Assembly: GCA_032164245.1 (NCBI GenBank)
Contig: JAVMKO010000003.1
Span: forward strand, 88,022,390-88,086,389
Direction of reading: 5' to 3'
Source: Sternotherus odoratus
Taxonomy: Eukaryota > Chordata > Testudines > Kinosternidae
DNA length: 64,000 bases
Part shown: positions 21,786 to 34,939 of the stretch, piece after piece
Numbering within the stretch: the stretch's first letter is position 1
Layout: every line of letters begins with the position of its first letter
The notes under the pieces: generated by a model
Told to the model about the DNA's origin: nothing
The model's database searches: none
Seen by the model: the letters and a program-made list of their open reading frames with translations, nothing else
Translations under genes and position numbers: made by a program

Positions 21786-22617
21786 GGTTCGCTATTTATT
21801 AAAGGACATCATTTAAATGTTTGTTAATAAATAAACCATGATGGATCGTGTAGCATGAGTGAAGCATGCAAAATGAAGAGTTTGGACTAAATATGTTTAG
21901 ATTATGGAAATGCATTAAGTTTATTCACTCATTATGAATAACCGTGCATAATAGTCTTGTCTCTCATATGCTCTGCAGTTTGAGCTTTGAGTCATCTTAA
22001 AGTTAAAACTTTTTTTTATTTAATTGTTCTCTATATTGTTATGTAATGTTCAGCTGCATTTTGTTTGTAAGCAAACCTGCATTATGCACTTCTGATCTTT
22101 GTTTACCAAGTATGGCATGTCATTACCTACACAGAGAGCAGGCTACAGCTCCTGAAGAAAAATTCGAACTCCTCCCATTTTTAATGGCAGGAGGTGCGCA
22201 TATCAATATTTTAGAGAGAGATTTTACTTGGAACACTATGCTAGAAAAACTATGTGAAACAGACTTTTTGAAAAATATTTCTACTTTGAAGTTCATCTTT
22301 ATTTTTACTCTGTATTTTGCTTAACATCAGTCAAAGATAGGCAATAAAAGGCAGAACAGAATTTCTGTAGTCCCTTGTTCTCTTTGGCAAGTTTTTTTCT
22401 ATCATTTCCATTTGAATAGTTTATTGGCATCTATTGAAATTTATAGTGCCTTCATAATAGGAGATTTACATAAGACAAGAAAATAGACATATGAACATGT
22501 TTTATGGTCTGTGTGTGCAATAATTTAACAATTCAAAATATGAGAAATCAGACTGATTTTAAGTTTGCTCTGATGCCTTGTTTATTTTTACTGACTTGTT
22601 CTAAAATTTCTCCTTAG

Positions 22618-22772
22618 CTGCTAATACAAGACCTGCATAAAGGGGACATAATTATGGCTGCATTCAATGACCTCTCTAATAAACTTCTTCGGGACTACAG
22701 TGATGATGACACAAGGAAGGTGAAAGAAATCACTGACCACTTACACACATCTTGGATAAACCTAAATCAAAG
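22618..22772 (+). CDS. UTRN: Utrophin exon (dystrophin exon 54 equivalent)
   Basis: 155 nt, the same length as dystrophin exon 54. Acceptor TCCTTAG, donor CAAAG|GTAACT. It reads L-L-I-Q-D-L-H-K-G-D-I-I-M-A-A-F-N-D, then NKLLRDYSDDDTRKVKEIT and TSWINLNQ. The D-D-T-R-K-V motif is shared with both utrophin and dystrophin; TSWINL is the utrophin form. It starts in phase 0 and ends with two bases of an arginine codon. Confidence 0.96.
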
Positions 22773-22864
22773 GTAACTTCAAGGCTCTGTAGAACGTAAA
22801 TATTGTACATTGTAAATCTGGATCTTGCTGTTTTAAATTGTCAAAATATTGGATATAAATTCAT

Positions 22865-23330
22865 GGATATGAGAGGCCCTCATAGGTCATCTAATCCCAT
22901 TCATTTCTGCAGCATACAGGGTTATCACTGTTCAGTAGTCACACACATCAGAGTGAATCTGTTTGAGTATTTCTCATGATGGGAGCTCCCATAACTGACC
23001 CTAGAAGACTTTTTCCATAAACGTACTGATCATCTTGTTAAATACATAAATAATTCTAATATTGAGTAACGACTTTTCCTTTGTTCAGTCTTCTTTCTTT
23101 GCCTCTAGCCATTTCTCTCTGCAACATTTGGAACAATTCTTTCCCTTCTTTGAAATCAGCACCTTTGGATATTTGTAGATTGTTTCCAAGTTTCCTTTTA
23201 ATGACTCTATAGGTATTCAGTTCAGTCTTCTGGCATATGTTAATTCCCATGAGCCTCCATATCTTGGAGAACCTTTTCTTGAAGTGCCTCCAATTTGCCA
23301 TATGTGGTACCTTTTATTTTTGAACCTGAA
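22865..23330 (-). mobile_element. Old CR1 LINE 3' fragment, reverse orientation
   Basis: 'cctcataggtcatctaatcc' at the left is the inverse of a CR1 3' end, and the right part 'gtgcctccaatttgccatat' fits the CR1 sequence encoding the region before it. Strongly diverged. Confidence 0.55.
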
Positions 23331-25574
23331 TATCTAACTTGAGGAGCTGTAAGAGCAATAAAATATTCTCTGCTAGAAATTTACTTATTTACACTCGTTG
23401 ATAAAGATGTAGTTACTTGAGTGCTGAAAGTCTTTCAATAAAAATATAGTCCCACATACATAATACTATTGCCTGGAAGGTAATCAAATATCCATTCAAA
23501 TCCTGTTTTGTATTTTTTTCATAGCTGACAGAGAAATGATACAGGAATAGTATTTAACTGATACTTTTTGAATATCAAAAGCTTTAAAAGACAATAGTTG
23601 TCTTGCCCAATAAGTTAATGATGATTCAGCAGGGAGAATCCTTATTAAGGGGGAAACTTAAGGTGTTTAAAAAGTCTTTTTAAATAATGACAACCAATGA
23701 AACTGTAGCTGAAAGTGATGGAGAGAGATGGATAATGAAAGTTATGTAAGTGGCATTATGCCCTCGGGAGGGAGAGGAGGTGGTGACTCCAGTGCCATGC
23801 AGTAAGTGTCAGAGGTAATTATGGAGGCAGTGTATAGAATGTTACTCTTCTTGGGAGGGAAAACTCTACCTTAGTAGTTTGCACTTTTGAGATGGCAAGG
23901 AGTATATACAAATGCTTTTCTGGTTCTTTTCAGAGATGACAGCTGAAATGGCATAAAACTTTGTAGCTCATCCTATGTGTGAGAGAGAACAAAAATATAT
24001 CCCTCCTTTAGATGGGTCTTGAGATGTAGGCTGGGATTTCAAAGGAGTTTGAAAACCCATTGGTGTTCACTGGGATTTGGACACCTAACTCCCTGTGGCT
24101 CCAGGCACATTATGGGAAAAGACTTTGGTTTATGACCGAGATTCCCAGTCTTTTTCCATAGTGTGGGCCACTTCATAGTATTGAGGATGTCTCGTGAATC
24201 AGTTTCTTTCTTGATCACCCATTTGCATTCAGTTTTGGGATTTTGGGTCATCCCTATGGCCTAAATGAAAAAAGAATGGAAGTAAAATTCTGAGTTTGTG
24301 TATGATTGGCAACCTAGGCCATATATACCATACAATCGGAGGCTTACTTCACATGGGGCATTGGTGGGGGAGAAATTGTTTGGTGCACAAAGTTCAGTTT
24401 TATGGTTTATGCTTTAAATAAAGATTTATGCTTATAATATTATATTAGAAGTGATCCATCGTCCGTTCTGGCAGTATCCATGCATGGAAAAACCTGGAAG
24501 ACACTCTCTAGTTACTTTAGCTGGAAGGTTCTCCGTTCTGAATAGCATCACGATACAGCTAAAAACATAATTCGTGCAAAACTTGAAATTTGCAACAGCT
24601 CATTTTAAAGCCATTGACATTAGAGATTGAGCCCTCCGGTTTGATGTGGTATAAATTGGATATGCTGTGCAGTGTCTAATAACATTTGTATACTCAAGGC
24701 TAAACCTATGGTAATTCATCAATATCTTCCCAGCCTCCATAATGGATTACATTCCATGACTTCGGCATCCCAGTTGTTTCATCCTGACACATTCTCCCCC
24801 CATGCCCACATTTCTTCATACTACGGAGTATAGATTTTTAGTTTGCATCTCAAAACCAAGTTGATGGAATTTAATATTCAGACCGGACTGGGGCTAAAAT
24901 TAAAAGGGGAATGATTTTCTTGTTCTTGATCCTGGCTTTACTGATAGAATTCATTTATTTTTTTTCTTATGCACTCCTTGAGTCCAGTGTCACTTCTGCA
25001 GTTTTATGGAAGTCTGTAGCTCATTCAAATATGAACTCCACAACCTTGGAAGACCCTAGTCAGAGCTTCTATCCATGAGTGGATTTGGACTCCTTTTGGA
25101 GTCTGACTGCACCTGCTTTATTGTCACGAAAGGTGCTTACAGTGCAGGGTAGAGTTCTCTCTTTTTCCTTAGTTTAGAACTTGCAGTCTCTGAGAATGAA
25201 ATGAAAGTATCAAGTTTTTTTTCTACAACAATGTGGGTCGCCACTAGGCCATCACATAAGCCCTAGTTTTTCTTTTGACTGAAAAATGGAAAATTCCCAG
25301 GTTACCCACATCATCACTTTCAAACCATTTGATTCGTAGTAATCATGCTGCTGGAATATCAAGAGCATACTTAATAATGTGTTTTACAGCTTTAATTCGA
25401 ATAGCATGAAAGTGATGGAATGTCAGCGTGTTCTAGTCCTTTCTCTTAGTAAAAAGTTTTGAGATATTAAAATTTAGTGCAGCAGCCATGATTCCCAAAG
25501 TGATGAAATTAGGTGTAAAGTTCAGCTCATCCTCTTGTTCAGTGCACCAGTTCGTAGGCTTATGGATCTGGGTC

Positions 25575-26712
25575 AGTTGTCTTGATGGATTAGGGTTGGA
25601 AGGGACCTCAGGAGGTCATCTAGTCAACCCCCCTGCTCAAAGCAGGACCCACACCAACTAAATCATCCTAGCCAGGGCTTTGTCAAGCTGGGCCTTAAAA
25701 ATCTCTAGGGGTGGAGATTCCACCACTTCCTTAGGTAACATATTTCAGTGCTTCAGCACCCTCCTAGTGAAATAGTGTTTCCTACTATCCAACCTAGACC
25801 TCCCCCATTGCAACTTGAGACCATTGCTCCTTTATTGTGTCATCTGCCACCACTGAAAACAGTCGAGCTCCATGCTCTTTGGAACCCCGCTTCAGGTAGT
25901 TGAAAGCTACTATCAAATCTCCCCTCAGTCTTCTCTTCTGCAGACTAAATTATCCCAGTTCCTCCAGCCTCTCCTTGTAAGTTACATGCCCCCCCCCCCC
26001 CCCGATCTTTTTCGTTGCCCTCTGCTGGACTCTCTCCAATTTGTCCACCTCCTTTCTGTAGTAGGGCCCCCAAAACTGGACACACTACTCCAGATGTGGC
26101 CTCACCAGTGTCCAATAGAGGGGAATAATTGTTCCCTTAATCTGCTGGCAGTACTCCTACTAATGCAGCCCAAGATGCCGTTAACGTTTTTGCCACAAGG
26201 GCACACTGTTGAGTCATGTCCAGGTTCTTGGCCACTGTAATCCCCAGGTCTTTTTCAGCAGAACTGCTGCTTAGCCAGTCAGTCTCCAGCCTTTGGCAGT
26301 GCATGGGATTCTGCCATCCTAAATGCAGGACTCTGCAGTTGAACCTCATCAGATTTCTTTTAGTTCAATTCTCCAGTTTGTATAGGTCATGCTGGAGGGT
26401 AGGGATAGTGTCCAGAGTATCTGCCTCTTCCCCTAGTTTAGTGTCATCTGTGAACTTGCTGAGGGTGCAATCCATCCCATAATCCAAATTGTTAATGAAG
26501 ATGATGTACAAAACCGGTCCCAGGACTGACCCCTGGGGCACTCCGCCTGATACTGGCTGCCAGCAAGCCTGTTTATTATTACTTGCTGAGCCTGACGATC
26601 TAGCCAGCTTTCTATCCACCTTATAGTCCGTTCATCCAATCCATACTACTTTAACTGCTGGCAGGAATACTATGGGAGACTATATCAAAAGCTTTGCTAA
26701 AACCAAGGTATA
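25575..26712 (-). mobile_element. CR1 LINE, 5'-truncated, reverse orientation
   Basis: Read on the minus strand it encodes AFDIVSHSIP-like and then GVPQGSVLGPVLYIIFINNL at about 26500-26560, FTDDTKL in place of FADDTKL, and [10 protein letters not shown] further on, the same order as in the 18488-19817 copy. The frame is broken between 26365 and 26349. The 3' end 'ttggaagggacctcaggagg' lies at about 25598. It contains a run of about 15 C at 25989-26003. Confidence 0.93.
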
Positions 26713-27390
26713 CTTTGAAGCTTGTCTGTTTCTTTGAAAGCCACTTTTATTTCTAGCCTGTTCTTTCCATTTTCAGTGCTATTTCACCTTTAAACTTACT
26801 TACAGAGGGAAATGATTTTGAAGGCAAGACTTTCTTGCTGCTTTGATGTCTTTATTTCTTACTCGCTTTGCTGAGTTGTATTGCTTTAATTTTAGAGGGT
26901 GTTTTGTGTTAGACAACATATTTATCAAGCACCCTATCCTTAAAATTCATGTTCCATTATTTCCTCAATAGGAGGATAAATGTTCAGGCATATTTCCACC
27001 AGATCTAGAGCCAGAAGCATAAAGCCTTGGAGGCAGTGATAAATTAAAGGGTTCTGCTCTGTCAATAGCTTATATGGCAGTAGCCAGGATTTGGAATGTG
27101 TAAGCACCACTTAGTTTCTAAAAGATGGGAATTATTCAAGTGATATTTCTTCTAACAGAATAGTTATAATATTACATTAGATTTGTTGTGCTTGAATAAC
27201 AGTTATTTTGCAGTTATACAATGCGTTTCCAGAGTACCAGTAAACTAATGTACAAACCATGGGCTTGATCCTGAAGGGAACTGGTCACCTGCAACTTTTT
27301 TTTATTTCTAAAATCAGGTCTTGCATCTATGGATCATTTCAGCCACTATTGAAATTCAGCCACCTGTAGCTTCAAACACAGCAATTGTTT

Positions 27391-27424
27391 AATCATAGAA
27401 TATCAGGGTTGGAAGCAACTATTG
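27391..27424 (-). mobile_element. Short CR1/SINE tail fragment, reverse orientation
   Basis: 'aatcatagaatatcagggtt' followed by 'ggaagcaact' is the inverse of a CR1 or SINE 3' end. Only the tail is present. Confidence 0.55.
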
Positions 27425-27845
27425 AGCAAACACTGCACAGGAAGGGGGAAAGAATATTCATTCTTCATAAACACTTTGCTACTTGACACCATATGAGAGT
27501 GTTGGTTTAGTTCTGACTAGGAGGGGAAGACAGTTTACTGAATTAGCAGCAGCATTACAGATAACAGCTACTGGGAGATGTGCCTATGCAGTGAAAGAGT
27601 GCTACTCAAAGTACTCACTTTTATTTTGTCCATATTTTTTGAGGGAAAAAACATCAAATTCAGTTTCATACTATGCTATGTTTAACTGGTAATGGTTAAA
27701 TGAGATTTTTAAAAAAACATTAACTGTAACATATCTGAATTGTTACATTTCTGTAATAAAGTTGTTCTATCACACACAGTTTTATTCAATCCTTGTAGGA
27801 ATAATGTGAATAGACTATTTAAACATGTTATAGCAACCTCTACAG

Positions 27846-28497
27846 CAGTAGTTCTCAAACTTTTTTTCCCACAGACCTCTTGAAAATTGCTGACGGCTTG
27901 CGGACCACTTAATGATCTTCTCAAATGTTGTTTGTACCTTTAGCTAACTCCAAAGTGCTATTTTAAAAAACCTTAATAATACTTAACATTTTTTGTTCTA
28001 CAAATGAAAGCGCACCACTCATATTTTAATATCAGTAGTCTTACTCTTCTAATGCAATGGATGTGCCTTCTCTCCCCTGCCGCAGCAGCCCCCAAGTTGG
28101 GGCTGGGAAGGGTCGGGTTCTCTCCCTGTCTCTCCTGCTGTAGCAATCTTCAAGCTGGGGCTGAGAAGGAGGGTGGTCTCTCCTGGGTAGCTGCAGCCCT
28201 GGAGCTGAAGTCGCCTCTTCGGCCTCTGCAGCCCTGCACATCCCAAATTCACCCCCCCCCCCAAATCCCTTCTTCTCACTGCACTGCTTCCTCCCACCTA
28301 TTTCCCCCTGGCCACCACCTCACCTTACATGTGCATCTGCTCAAGAGTCTAGGCACCTAATTAGTGGCACCATGCCTGCATGACTCCACTAATTAGGTGA
28401 GCAGCCCTTCATTCTCTCATGTGCAGCCATCCAGGCGTGCATCTTAGAGGGAACTATCCGCAGACCACCGGAATGGAGCACAGTTTGAGAACCTCTG
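27846..28497. mobile_element. hAT-type non-autonomous element
   Basis: Left end 'cagtagttctcaaacttttt' and right end 'cagtttgagaacctctg' form an inverted repeat of the hAT type (same theme as 15508-15862). The left part carries 'cttgcggaccacttaatgat'; the middle is GC-rich and looks inserted or rearranged. The 8-bp flanks do not match cleanly. Confidence 0.75.
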
Positions 28498-28914
28498 TTT
28501 TCAGCCTTTTGAAACTATCCCTTGTGATTTATTATGATGTTGCCAGAGCACATCAGTAAAGGCTCACAAGTGAGTGTGGTTATACAGTTGGAAAGCGCAC
28601 ACTGGAATTCCCTTTCTGTATATCTGTTTTGGACTAGATTCTGTCAGCCTTATTCAGGTATCCTACTACTTGAGTTTACTCTTTGGTATGAAGCTACTAT
28701 TCAGCATGAGCCAGGCTGGCAAAATCTTGCTCTTTTTTAGGTATGTGCCTGAGCCAGTTCCCCCAAATTTGACTTTTTGATCTGTCCACTGAATGTTAGC
28801 AAAACTTCATCTATTTAATGCAATTTCAGTCATTTAAGTGTCTCTTTGAATCATAATATTTAAATTTGTCTTTATTCTTTGAGCTGCTCTGTATGGGAAA
28901 AATCTCAGATTTTT

Positions 28915-29103
28915 CAATATCAGGGCTGGAAGGGACCTCAGGAGATCATCTAGTCCAACCCCCTGATCAAAGCAGGACCAATCCCCAATTAAATCATCCA
29001 ACAGATTTTTGACCTGTATCTCTAAATGGCCCCCTCAAGGATTGAACTCACAATCCTGGGTTTCGCAGGCCAATGCTCAAACCACTGAGCTATCCCTCCC
29101 CTC
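28915..29103 (-). mobile_element. tRNA-derived SINE, reverse orientation
   Basis: On the minus strand the head reads 'ggagggatagctcagtggtt' with A-box and B-box-like words, and the tail ends 'ccctgatattg'. It is a second copy of the 13225-13424 family, nearly full length. Confidence 0.85.
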
Positions 29104-29171
29104 TGTTTCTGTCAAATATCACCAAAAAGTTTTCAGTGGATTTACTGTTCACATGGCCTTTTGAGCTAGAA

Positions 29172-29456
29172 CAGGGTTCAGCATCCTTTGGCACGTGGCC
29201 CATCTGGGAAATCCACTGATGGACCAGGGCGGTTTATTGACCTGCAGTGTCTGCAGGTTTGGCTGATTGCAGGTCTGACTGGCCACAGTTTGCAGTTTCA
29301 GGCTAATGGGGGCTGCAGGAAGTGGTGTGGGCTGCGGGATATACTGGCCTGGAACAGCAAACTGTGTCATGTGGGAGCTGCAATTGACAGAACCTGTGGA
29401 CACTGCAGGTAAACAAACCATCCTGGCCTGTCAGCAGATTTGGTTGCCGATTCCTG
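29172..29456. mobile_element. hAT-type MITE
   Basis: 285 bp. Left end 'cagggttcagcatcctttgg', right end with inverse 'caggaatcggcaaccaaat'. Flanking 8-bp words AGCTAGAA (29164-29171) and AACTAGAA (29457-29464) differ at one base, a good hAT target duplication. No transposase. Confidence 0.8.
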
Positions 29457-30372
29457 AACTAGAATCTTGTAACCAGCGTCTTTTAGGGGTTCTAGTTTTG
29501 AAATATGGCACATTCTTTAGTTATGGACTCGGACCACAGGGAGGAAAATCCCCATAAATGTTAAATATGGCACTTTCCTGGGGTACCAGAAGGTCATCAG
29601 TATAGAGAATTGCAAATGTTGTTTTAGCTTCCAGTGTGAGGTGGTCATAATGGGTATAAGGCCACCAATCTGGAGAAATTAAGCTCATTTGAGGTAACTG
29701 GTTTTGCATCATTACAATGATTTTCACCAGGAACATTATGAAAGGCAAGTGGTTTCAATACAGCTAGATGTTTCCACCCTAATGGGGGCTGTTGTCAGCT
29801 AGTGTTAAGTGAACACTGTCACACACAGGCAAATACCTCTTACGTTTGTGGAAGCCCTGTATGTTTAGGGTATGGAAGTCATTTTGCTCTCTTAAACAAG
29901 TGCAAATGAAGTACATCTATTCAATTTTCCATAATGCTGTAATGTGTAAAGTATATACAATTTTAGGGAAATGGTTTTCATTCACACCAGTGAGCTACTT
30001 CTAACAGCAGTGAGAAAACATTCAAAGTGTGGAAATAACAGCATCTCACACCTGCAAAGTCACAAGCCCATTATGGTAACACACAGAGGGAAATGCTAGG
30101 TTTTATTGAATAATTTGTGTCCTCCTCACGCTCCTCAGGGGCTTGGGTGTAATACCTATATCCAGCGCAGAATGATGGATACAGATGCAATATTCCAGGA
30201 ACCAGTGACCTAACATACAAGAAAACAAGTGGGAACAGACTGTACCATTTTCTTAGTGTTTTAACTTAATGAATCTTCTGATCATTTTACAGTATCTTCA
30301 TTTATGATTCACACAATATGGTATGTCATAATGGAAACAAATTTGAGATGCTGGTCTCATTTGTGCTTTCAG

Positions 30373-30562
30373 AGCTGGTGATAAGCAGAATGCTTTGGAG
30401 GTTGAACTGAAGACAGTACAAGCCTTACTCAAGGATCTAGAAGGCTTCCTCAAGTGGATGCAAGAGGCGGAAACTACAGTTAATGTGCTTGCTGATGCAT
30501 CCCAGCGGGAGAATGCTCTGGAGGACAGTGCTTGTATTGGGGAACTGAAAAAACAGATGCAG
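30373..30562 (+). CDS. UTRN: Utrophin exon (dystrophin exon 55 equivalent), last shared exon in the window
   Basis: 190 nt, exactly dystrophin exon 55's length. Acceptor CTTTCAG, donor CAG|GTAAGA. The first base completes an arginine codon, then [17 protein letters not shown], then [19 protein letters not shown] and RENALEDS, close to human utrophin ([19 protein letters not shown]). It ends ELKKQMQ on a codon boundary. The following exon of the family starts in phase 0; I did not find it in the remaining 33 kb. Confidence 0.97.
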
Positions 30563-33500
30563 GTAAGAGCATGAGAGAGTATTATTGTTGTTGTTTTGTT
30601 CTTTGTTTTCTGTTTCTCCACTATTGTGAATCTGACCGGGGAAAGGTGCCTTAAAAACAGGAAATCCTTCATATTCATGAAAACAATATTTCAAAATGGC
30701 AGTGGGCATGGAGGAAGTTATTGATTTAATATAAGAATTCTTACTAGTGATTAAAGGAAGGGTGTCCAGCTTTTGTCTTGGGCAATCGATATCTCCCAGC
30801 TTCTAAAGTGTGACCCTTGTGGGTAGCTGTGTTAAGACGAAAATGTATATTATGAATTGAAAATGTGCACCCAATTATTATTTAACTTAAGTGCTGACTC
30901 TGCCCTGCCAATAGGGAGCACAGGTATGCCTATTCAGCTGCCTCCCATACTCCCCCTCCTCCAAGGCACTTTCCCTGCACCCCAGCAGCAGAGCTGTTGT
31001 TAGCCAGGAGTGTTTTGAGTAGTTGCTATCCCTTCACTCTTGCTCAGCAGTTCCCTTGATGATAACCAGCTGCATTACATGGGAGTGAGAAGAAAGTCTC
31101 TGCTTGCTCCATTGCCTACTTCCATGCCAGACTGGGAAAGCTAGGTATTTTCCCCCTGGGCGTAGGGGAATACCTAGCAAAGAATAGCTCTTCCTCCCTC
31201 CCACAGCTGCTCAGGGAAGGCCAAAAGGAGGATGGGGGCAGGGGAGAGAGGAGACTCTCTCTAAGATCAGCACACTCCAGCCACTCCCTCCTCTATTCCC
31301 AACATCCCTCTTTACTGGAATATTTGGGGAAGGCGACTCAGGCTCTGCCTTAGGGGCACAATTTGAGGAGAGCATGGCAGAGAATATGTGCCAAAGAATT
31401 GATTGGAGACACTTGACCTCTTTGTAATGTTTGGGCCTCCGGCTGAAAAGATTGGATTCCACTAGATTAAAATAATTTTCCAGGTTTTGTGCTAGGAGAT
31501 AAATGGTTAAACAAATATGGATTCTTTGGTTGCCCTGTTGACATCATGTAAATTCCCTTCACAGCTATTGCCCTTTCTTCCTAATTTTTTTAATATGTTG
31601 TTTCTCCTTCAGTTAGTTTACTTTATCATCTAATGTATTTTCTTTCGTTGGGGAAAGAAAGCACAATAGGTCGGTCAGCCCCACAATCCAGCCCCGAGTT
31701 GGGGCAATATCTTTTCATGGTCTAAACTGATGGTGCTCAAGTAGTTTTTAATGAGCAAGATCTTGTTAGAATCCGTTGTGCAGTTGATCTATATTGAACA
31801 TAAATTAAACTAATTTAAAAGCTGCGATAATAACAAAAGTCTAGAGAAAGGGCAGTTTATTGTATGGCAGACATAGTACAGCCAGTGCTTTAATGTGGCC
31901 AGTCCTGTGGAATACTCCTCTCTAGATATGTGGCTGTTTACGTTACTATTGTATAATGGTAGTAGCTGTAATTATCTTCCACAAATTACTATTTTCTCCC
32001 CCCTTTTTTTTTAAAGCCTCCCATGGACAAATAGTCACAAAAGCAGGAGATAAATCCAGCACAGATTGGAAATACTGTAACAATACTTTGTGTATCAACA
32101 GGAGATGAAAGGGATCTGAAATGGGACAACAGAGTTAATGACCTGAAGCAGTGTGGTGTGTGGAGGGCTTGATTCTCCATTGCCTTGTAGTCATTTACAC
32201 CTGTGCAAAGGCTAAATCAGAATGTTAGTGTTTTACACCCCCTCTGCACAGGTGAAAATTAGTACACAAGGGGTAAGACAGTGGAGAAGGAAACTCTTAT
32301 TTTGGTCTCTGCATCACGATGCATGATCAACTCTCTTTAGTTGTACAGAGTTTCCTTTTTTAAAATAACAGATCTTTTGTGGGGGAGCGCTGATATAACT
32401 TTTTGCATGCTAATGGAGAGGCTGTATCCTAGCTCTTCCTGTTGCCTGTGGCTACAAACTGCCCTCAAAGAGCAGAGTTCTTGATCTATGGCCACAGAGA
32501 GACTAGAGGTTACTGATTAGGGCTAAGAAAGCTAAACCCTTTACTATTATTTTCTCTTTCCCATGGCTGTGCTCTGTTCCGCACAGCAGAGGGAGCATAG
32601 TTTCCCATGAGTCAACACATAATTTTAAGTTCCCTTTCAAATATGAAAGGTTTAACTATAGCACATATCAGACTCTCATAACTCAGTGACGTTTGAAATG
32701 TCCGCCCCGCCCCAACTTTCAAGGTCACTTTCACTTTCTAATGATCATTAGTCTTCTAAAAGTATAGGTTTTCATATTATTGTATTGATATAATAATTCC
32801 AAGTATATTCTTGTGGTTTCAGACATTTGTTTTTTGTCTTGTGTTGATTTCAGCACTGTGCAGTTAGTCTTTCTTATACCTACAGGAAAGAGAAATAAAA
32901 TTACTCCAGATTCAGACCCACAATATCTGTTCACATTAAAAATATTTATTTTTAACCCTGGTGCTGTAGTATATACAGTAACATGAAACTGTCTCACCAT
33001 TTCATGTGTATAAATGTACAAGACATTGTATTTCCTAAATCAAATTGATACAAAACATGTGCTGTGCTCTCATACCGTCCTTGCTGTTGTGCAAAACTAT
33101 AGAACCATACACTGATTGCATAGCAGTTTACAAGGGGTTCAGATTGTGACTCATCTAATTTGAAACAAGACACAAGGGTTTAACAAATAATAGAGAGGAT
33201 TAGAGTAACATGACCAGATTCCGATAGGTTAGCTGTTGCATAATTTGGTTCAAAATCATAAGTAAGTTTGTTTTATTTTTGTTTTTTAAAAATAGATAAA
33301 ATGAACTCAGCTAGTCATCAACCTTGTTGTTGCTGGTAATTCCTTGAGTGTATTGGATGAAATGGGTGACAATGAAAATAGCACAACTGAAAGAGAATAG
33401 GGCAGATTTGCCGTGGAAGAAATCTATTTGGCCATTGGAAGTCCAGAAGTGTTCAGTGGCATAGGAAGGGAAGTGGCAGCAGCAGATATTGAATGTAAGT

Positions 33501-34935
33501 CAGGGTTCGGGGTTGAAGGAACAGATTTTGTACTGGATAAGAGGGATAAAAGACTCAAAATGGAATGAGTAGAATGTGCTTCTATAATCCTGCTTTGGGG
33601 GAAGGACTGAATGGAGAGAGAGAGAGAGAGAAGGGGATGGAAAGTGTTGTGGAAATCAAGGGTACTGATGACTGGGAGATTATAAAAAGACTGGATGGAA
33701 GAGTAGGTGGGCTATGCCCTAGAAATGAGATGGTTGGTGAAAAGGAAATTAATTGCTCTCGTATGATATTTCCATTGTCAGTGTTTAGTGAAGAGGAGTT
33801 TGAGGAGTGGCCATTTTGGTGAGCAGAAGAGTTGATTCAGTAGTGAAAGTCAAATGAGGAGGTGAGACAGAGGTGGGAAGCCAAAAGGCCAGCTGGGAAA
33901 TGTATTTGAAAATTGTTCAAGGTGGAAGAACCTGTGGTCAGGTGATCACCCAATCCAATGCATAGGCTGTGGTAGAGGGGGCTGGTGTTGAGCAGAAGAA
34001 TCTGCTTAAAATGAAGAAGGCTGGTTCTAGTCAGACTCCATGCAGAAGGGATTATCCCATCCCGAACACAGGGTGCTGGAGAGCAGACTGTCACTAGCAC
34101 AGGTATCTGGAGGGAGGCTTATGCATAGGAGACCTGGAAGAGGGGGAGGTGAGCTAGGGATAGAGCCTGGGAATGGGAAAATGAAGAGCAGACAGAAAAA
34201 GGAGAGAAAATAATGACAAAGATGGAGAAAATATGTAATATTTAAGGTGGAGATAAAAGAATAAAATGGTGAGAGCGTAAGCAGAGAATAAAGAAATGAA
34301 AAACACAAAAACTACTAAAGACAGTTTAAGGATGGTAGGTGTTTAGTTTTCCCATATTCCTACATGCTGTCGTATTTCTCCAAAAAAGGAGTATTCTGAA
34401 GGGAGGAAGACATAATTGCCTTGCAGGGAACCAAGGCAGAGTATGCAGAATCTTCTTCAAGCTGATCACATCTGTCTGAAAGGGAGTATGCCAGCACTTG
34501 AAACATTTAAAATTGAGCAATGTATAAAGTGTACACTTCAAAGCTATGCAATACTTGGGGTTCTGTGAATTCATCAGAGCCTTAATGTTACTTTTAATTG
34601 GTGCCTGATGCGTTAGAAAGATGTATGGAGATGATCACATAGATAATGTACAGATTAATAGTAGATATATAGTTGTATTATTTTTTCAGATTTTCAAACT
34701 AAACCTGAAATCAGACATTGGTTATCCATTCAAGCTAGACATTGAAGAAAATATATCTTCTAGGTGAACAGGTAAATTGTATTCTAGCTCTGTAGAATAT
34801 ATCTAATGCTGCAGTCTAAAAATGGGCATGCAGTACCAGTTGCAATCTCCATTCTTATCTTCATCCTATGCCGTGTACCAGATCTCATATCCTAATTCAG
34901 TGGCTCAAATCTCTTGTATGCTGTGACTCCACATT
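30563..34935. other. Intron segment, mostly unrecognised
   Basis: No gene or clear mobile element except a possible MITE at about 32164-32292. A short (GA)n run lies at 33614-33631. Local GC-richer patches near 30900-31350 hold only short chance ORFs. Confidence 0.6.
32164..32292. mobile_element. Possible MITE
   Basis: 'gattctccattgccttg' at the left is roughly mirrored by 'gacagtggagaagg' at the right, with 'tttacacctgtgcaaagg' inside mirrored by 'ctgcacaggtgaaaa'. It looks like a palindromic dispersed element; ends are not firm. Confidence 0.45.
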
Positions 34936-34939
34936 ACAA

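Larger units (their letters stand above)
20064..22617 (+). other. UTRN: UTRN intron with a DIRS-like fragment
   Basis: GT-AG intron of 2.55 kb, acceptor TCCTTAG. The middle (20965-21785) is a DIRS-like 5' part interrupted by another repeat. The rest is AT-rich with nothing named. Confidence 0.8.
22773..30372 (+). other. UTRN: UTRN intron, 7.6 kb, with CR1, SINE and hAT copies
   Basis: GT-AG intron, acceptor TGCTTTCAG. Named elements are listed separately. The pieces 23331-25574, 26713-27390, 28498-28914 and 29465-30372 show no gene; a segment near 24025-24090 looks like another old dispersed repeat but is not named. Confidence 0.8.

Noticed and set aside
25989..26003. Long run of C as a regulatory element
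   Set aside because: It sits within a CR1 copy and is most likely slippage.
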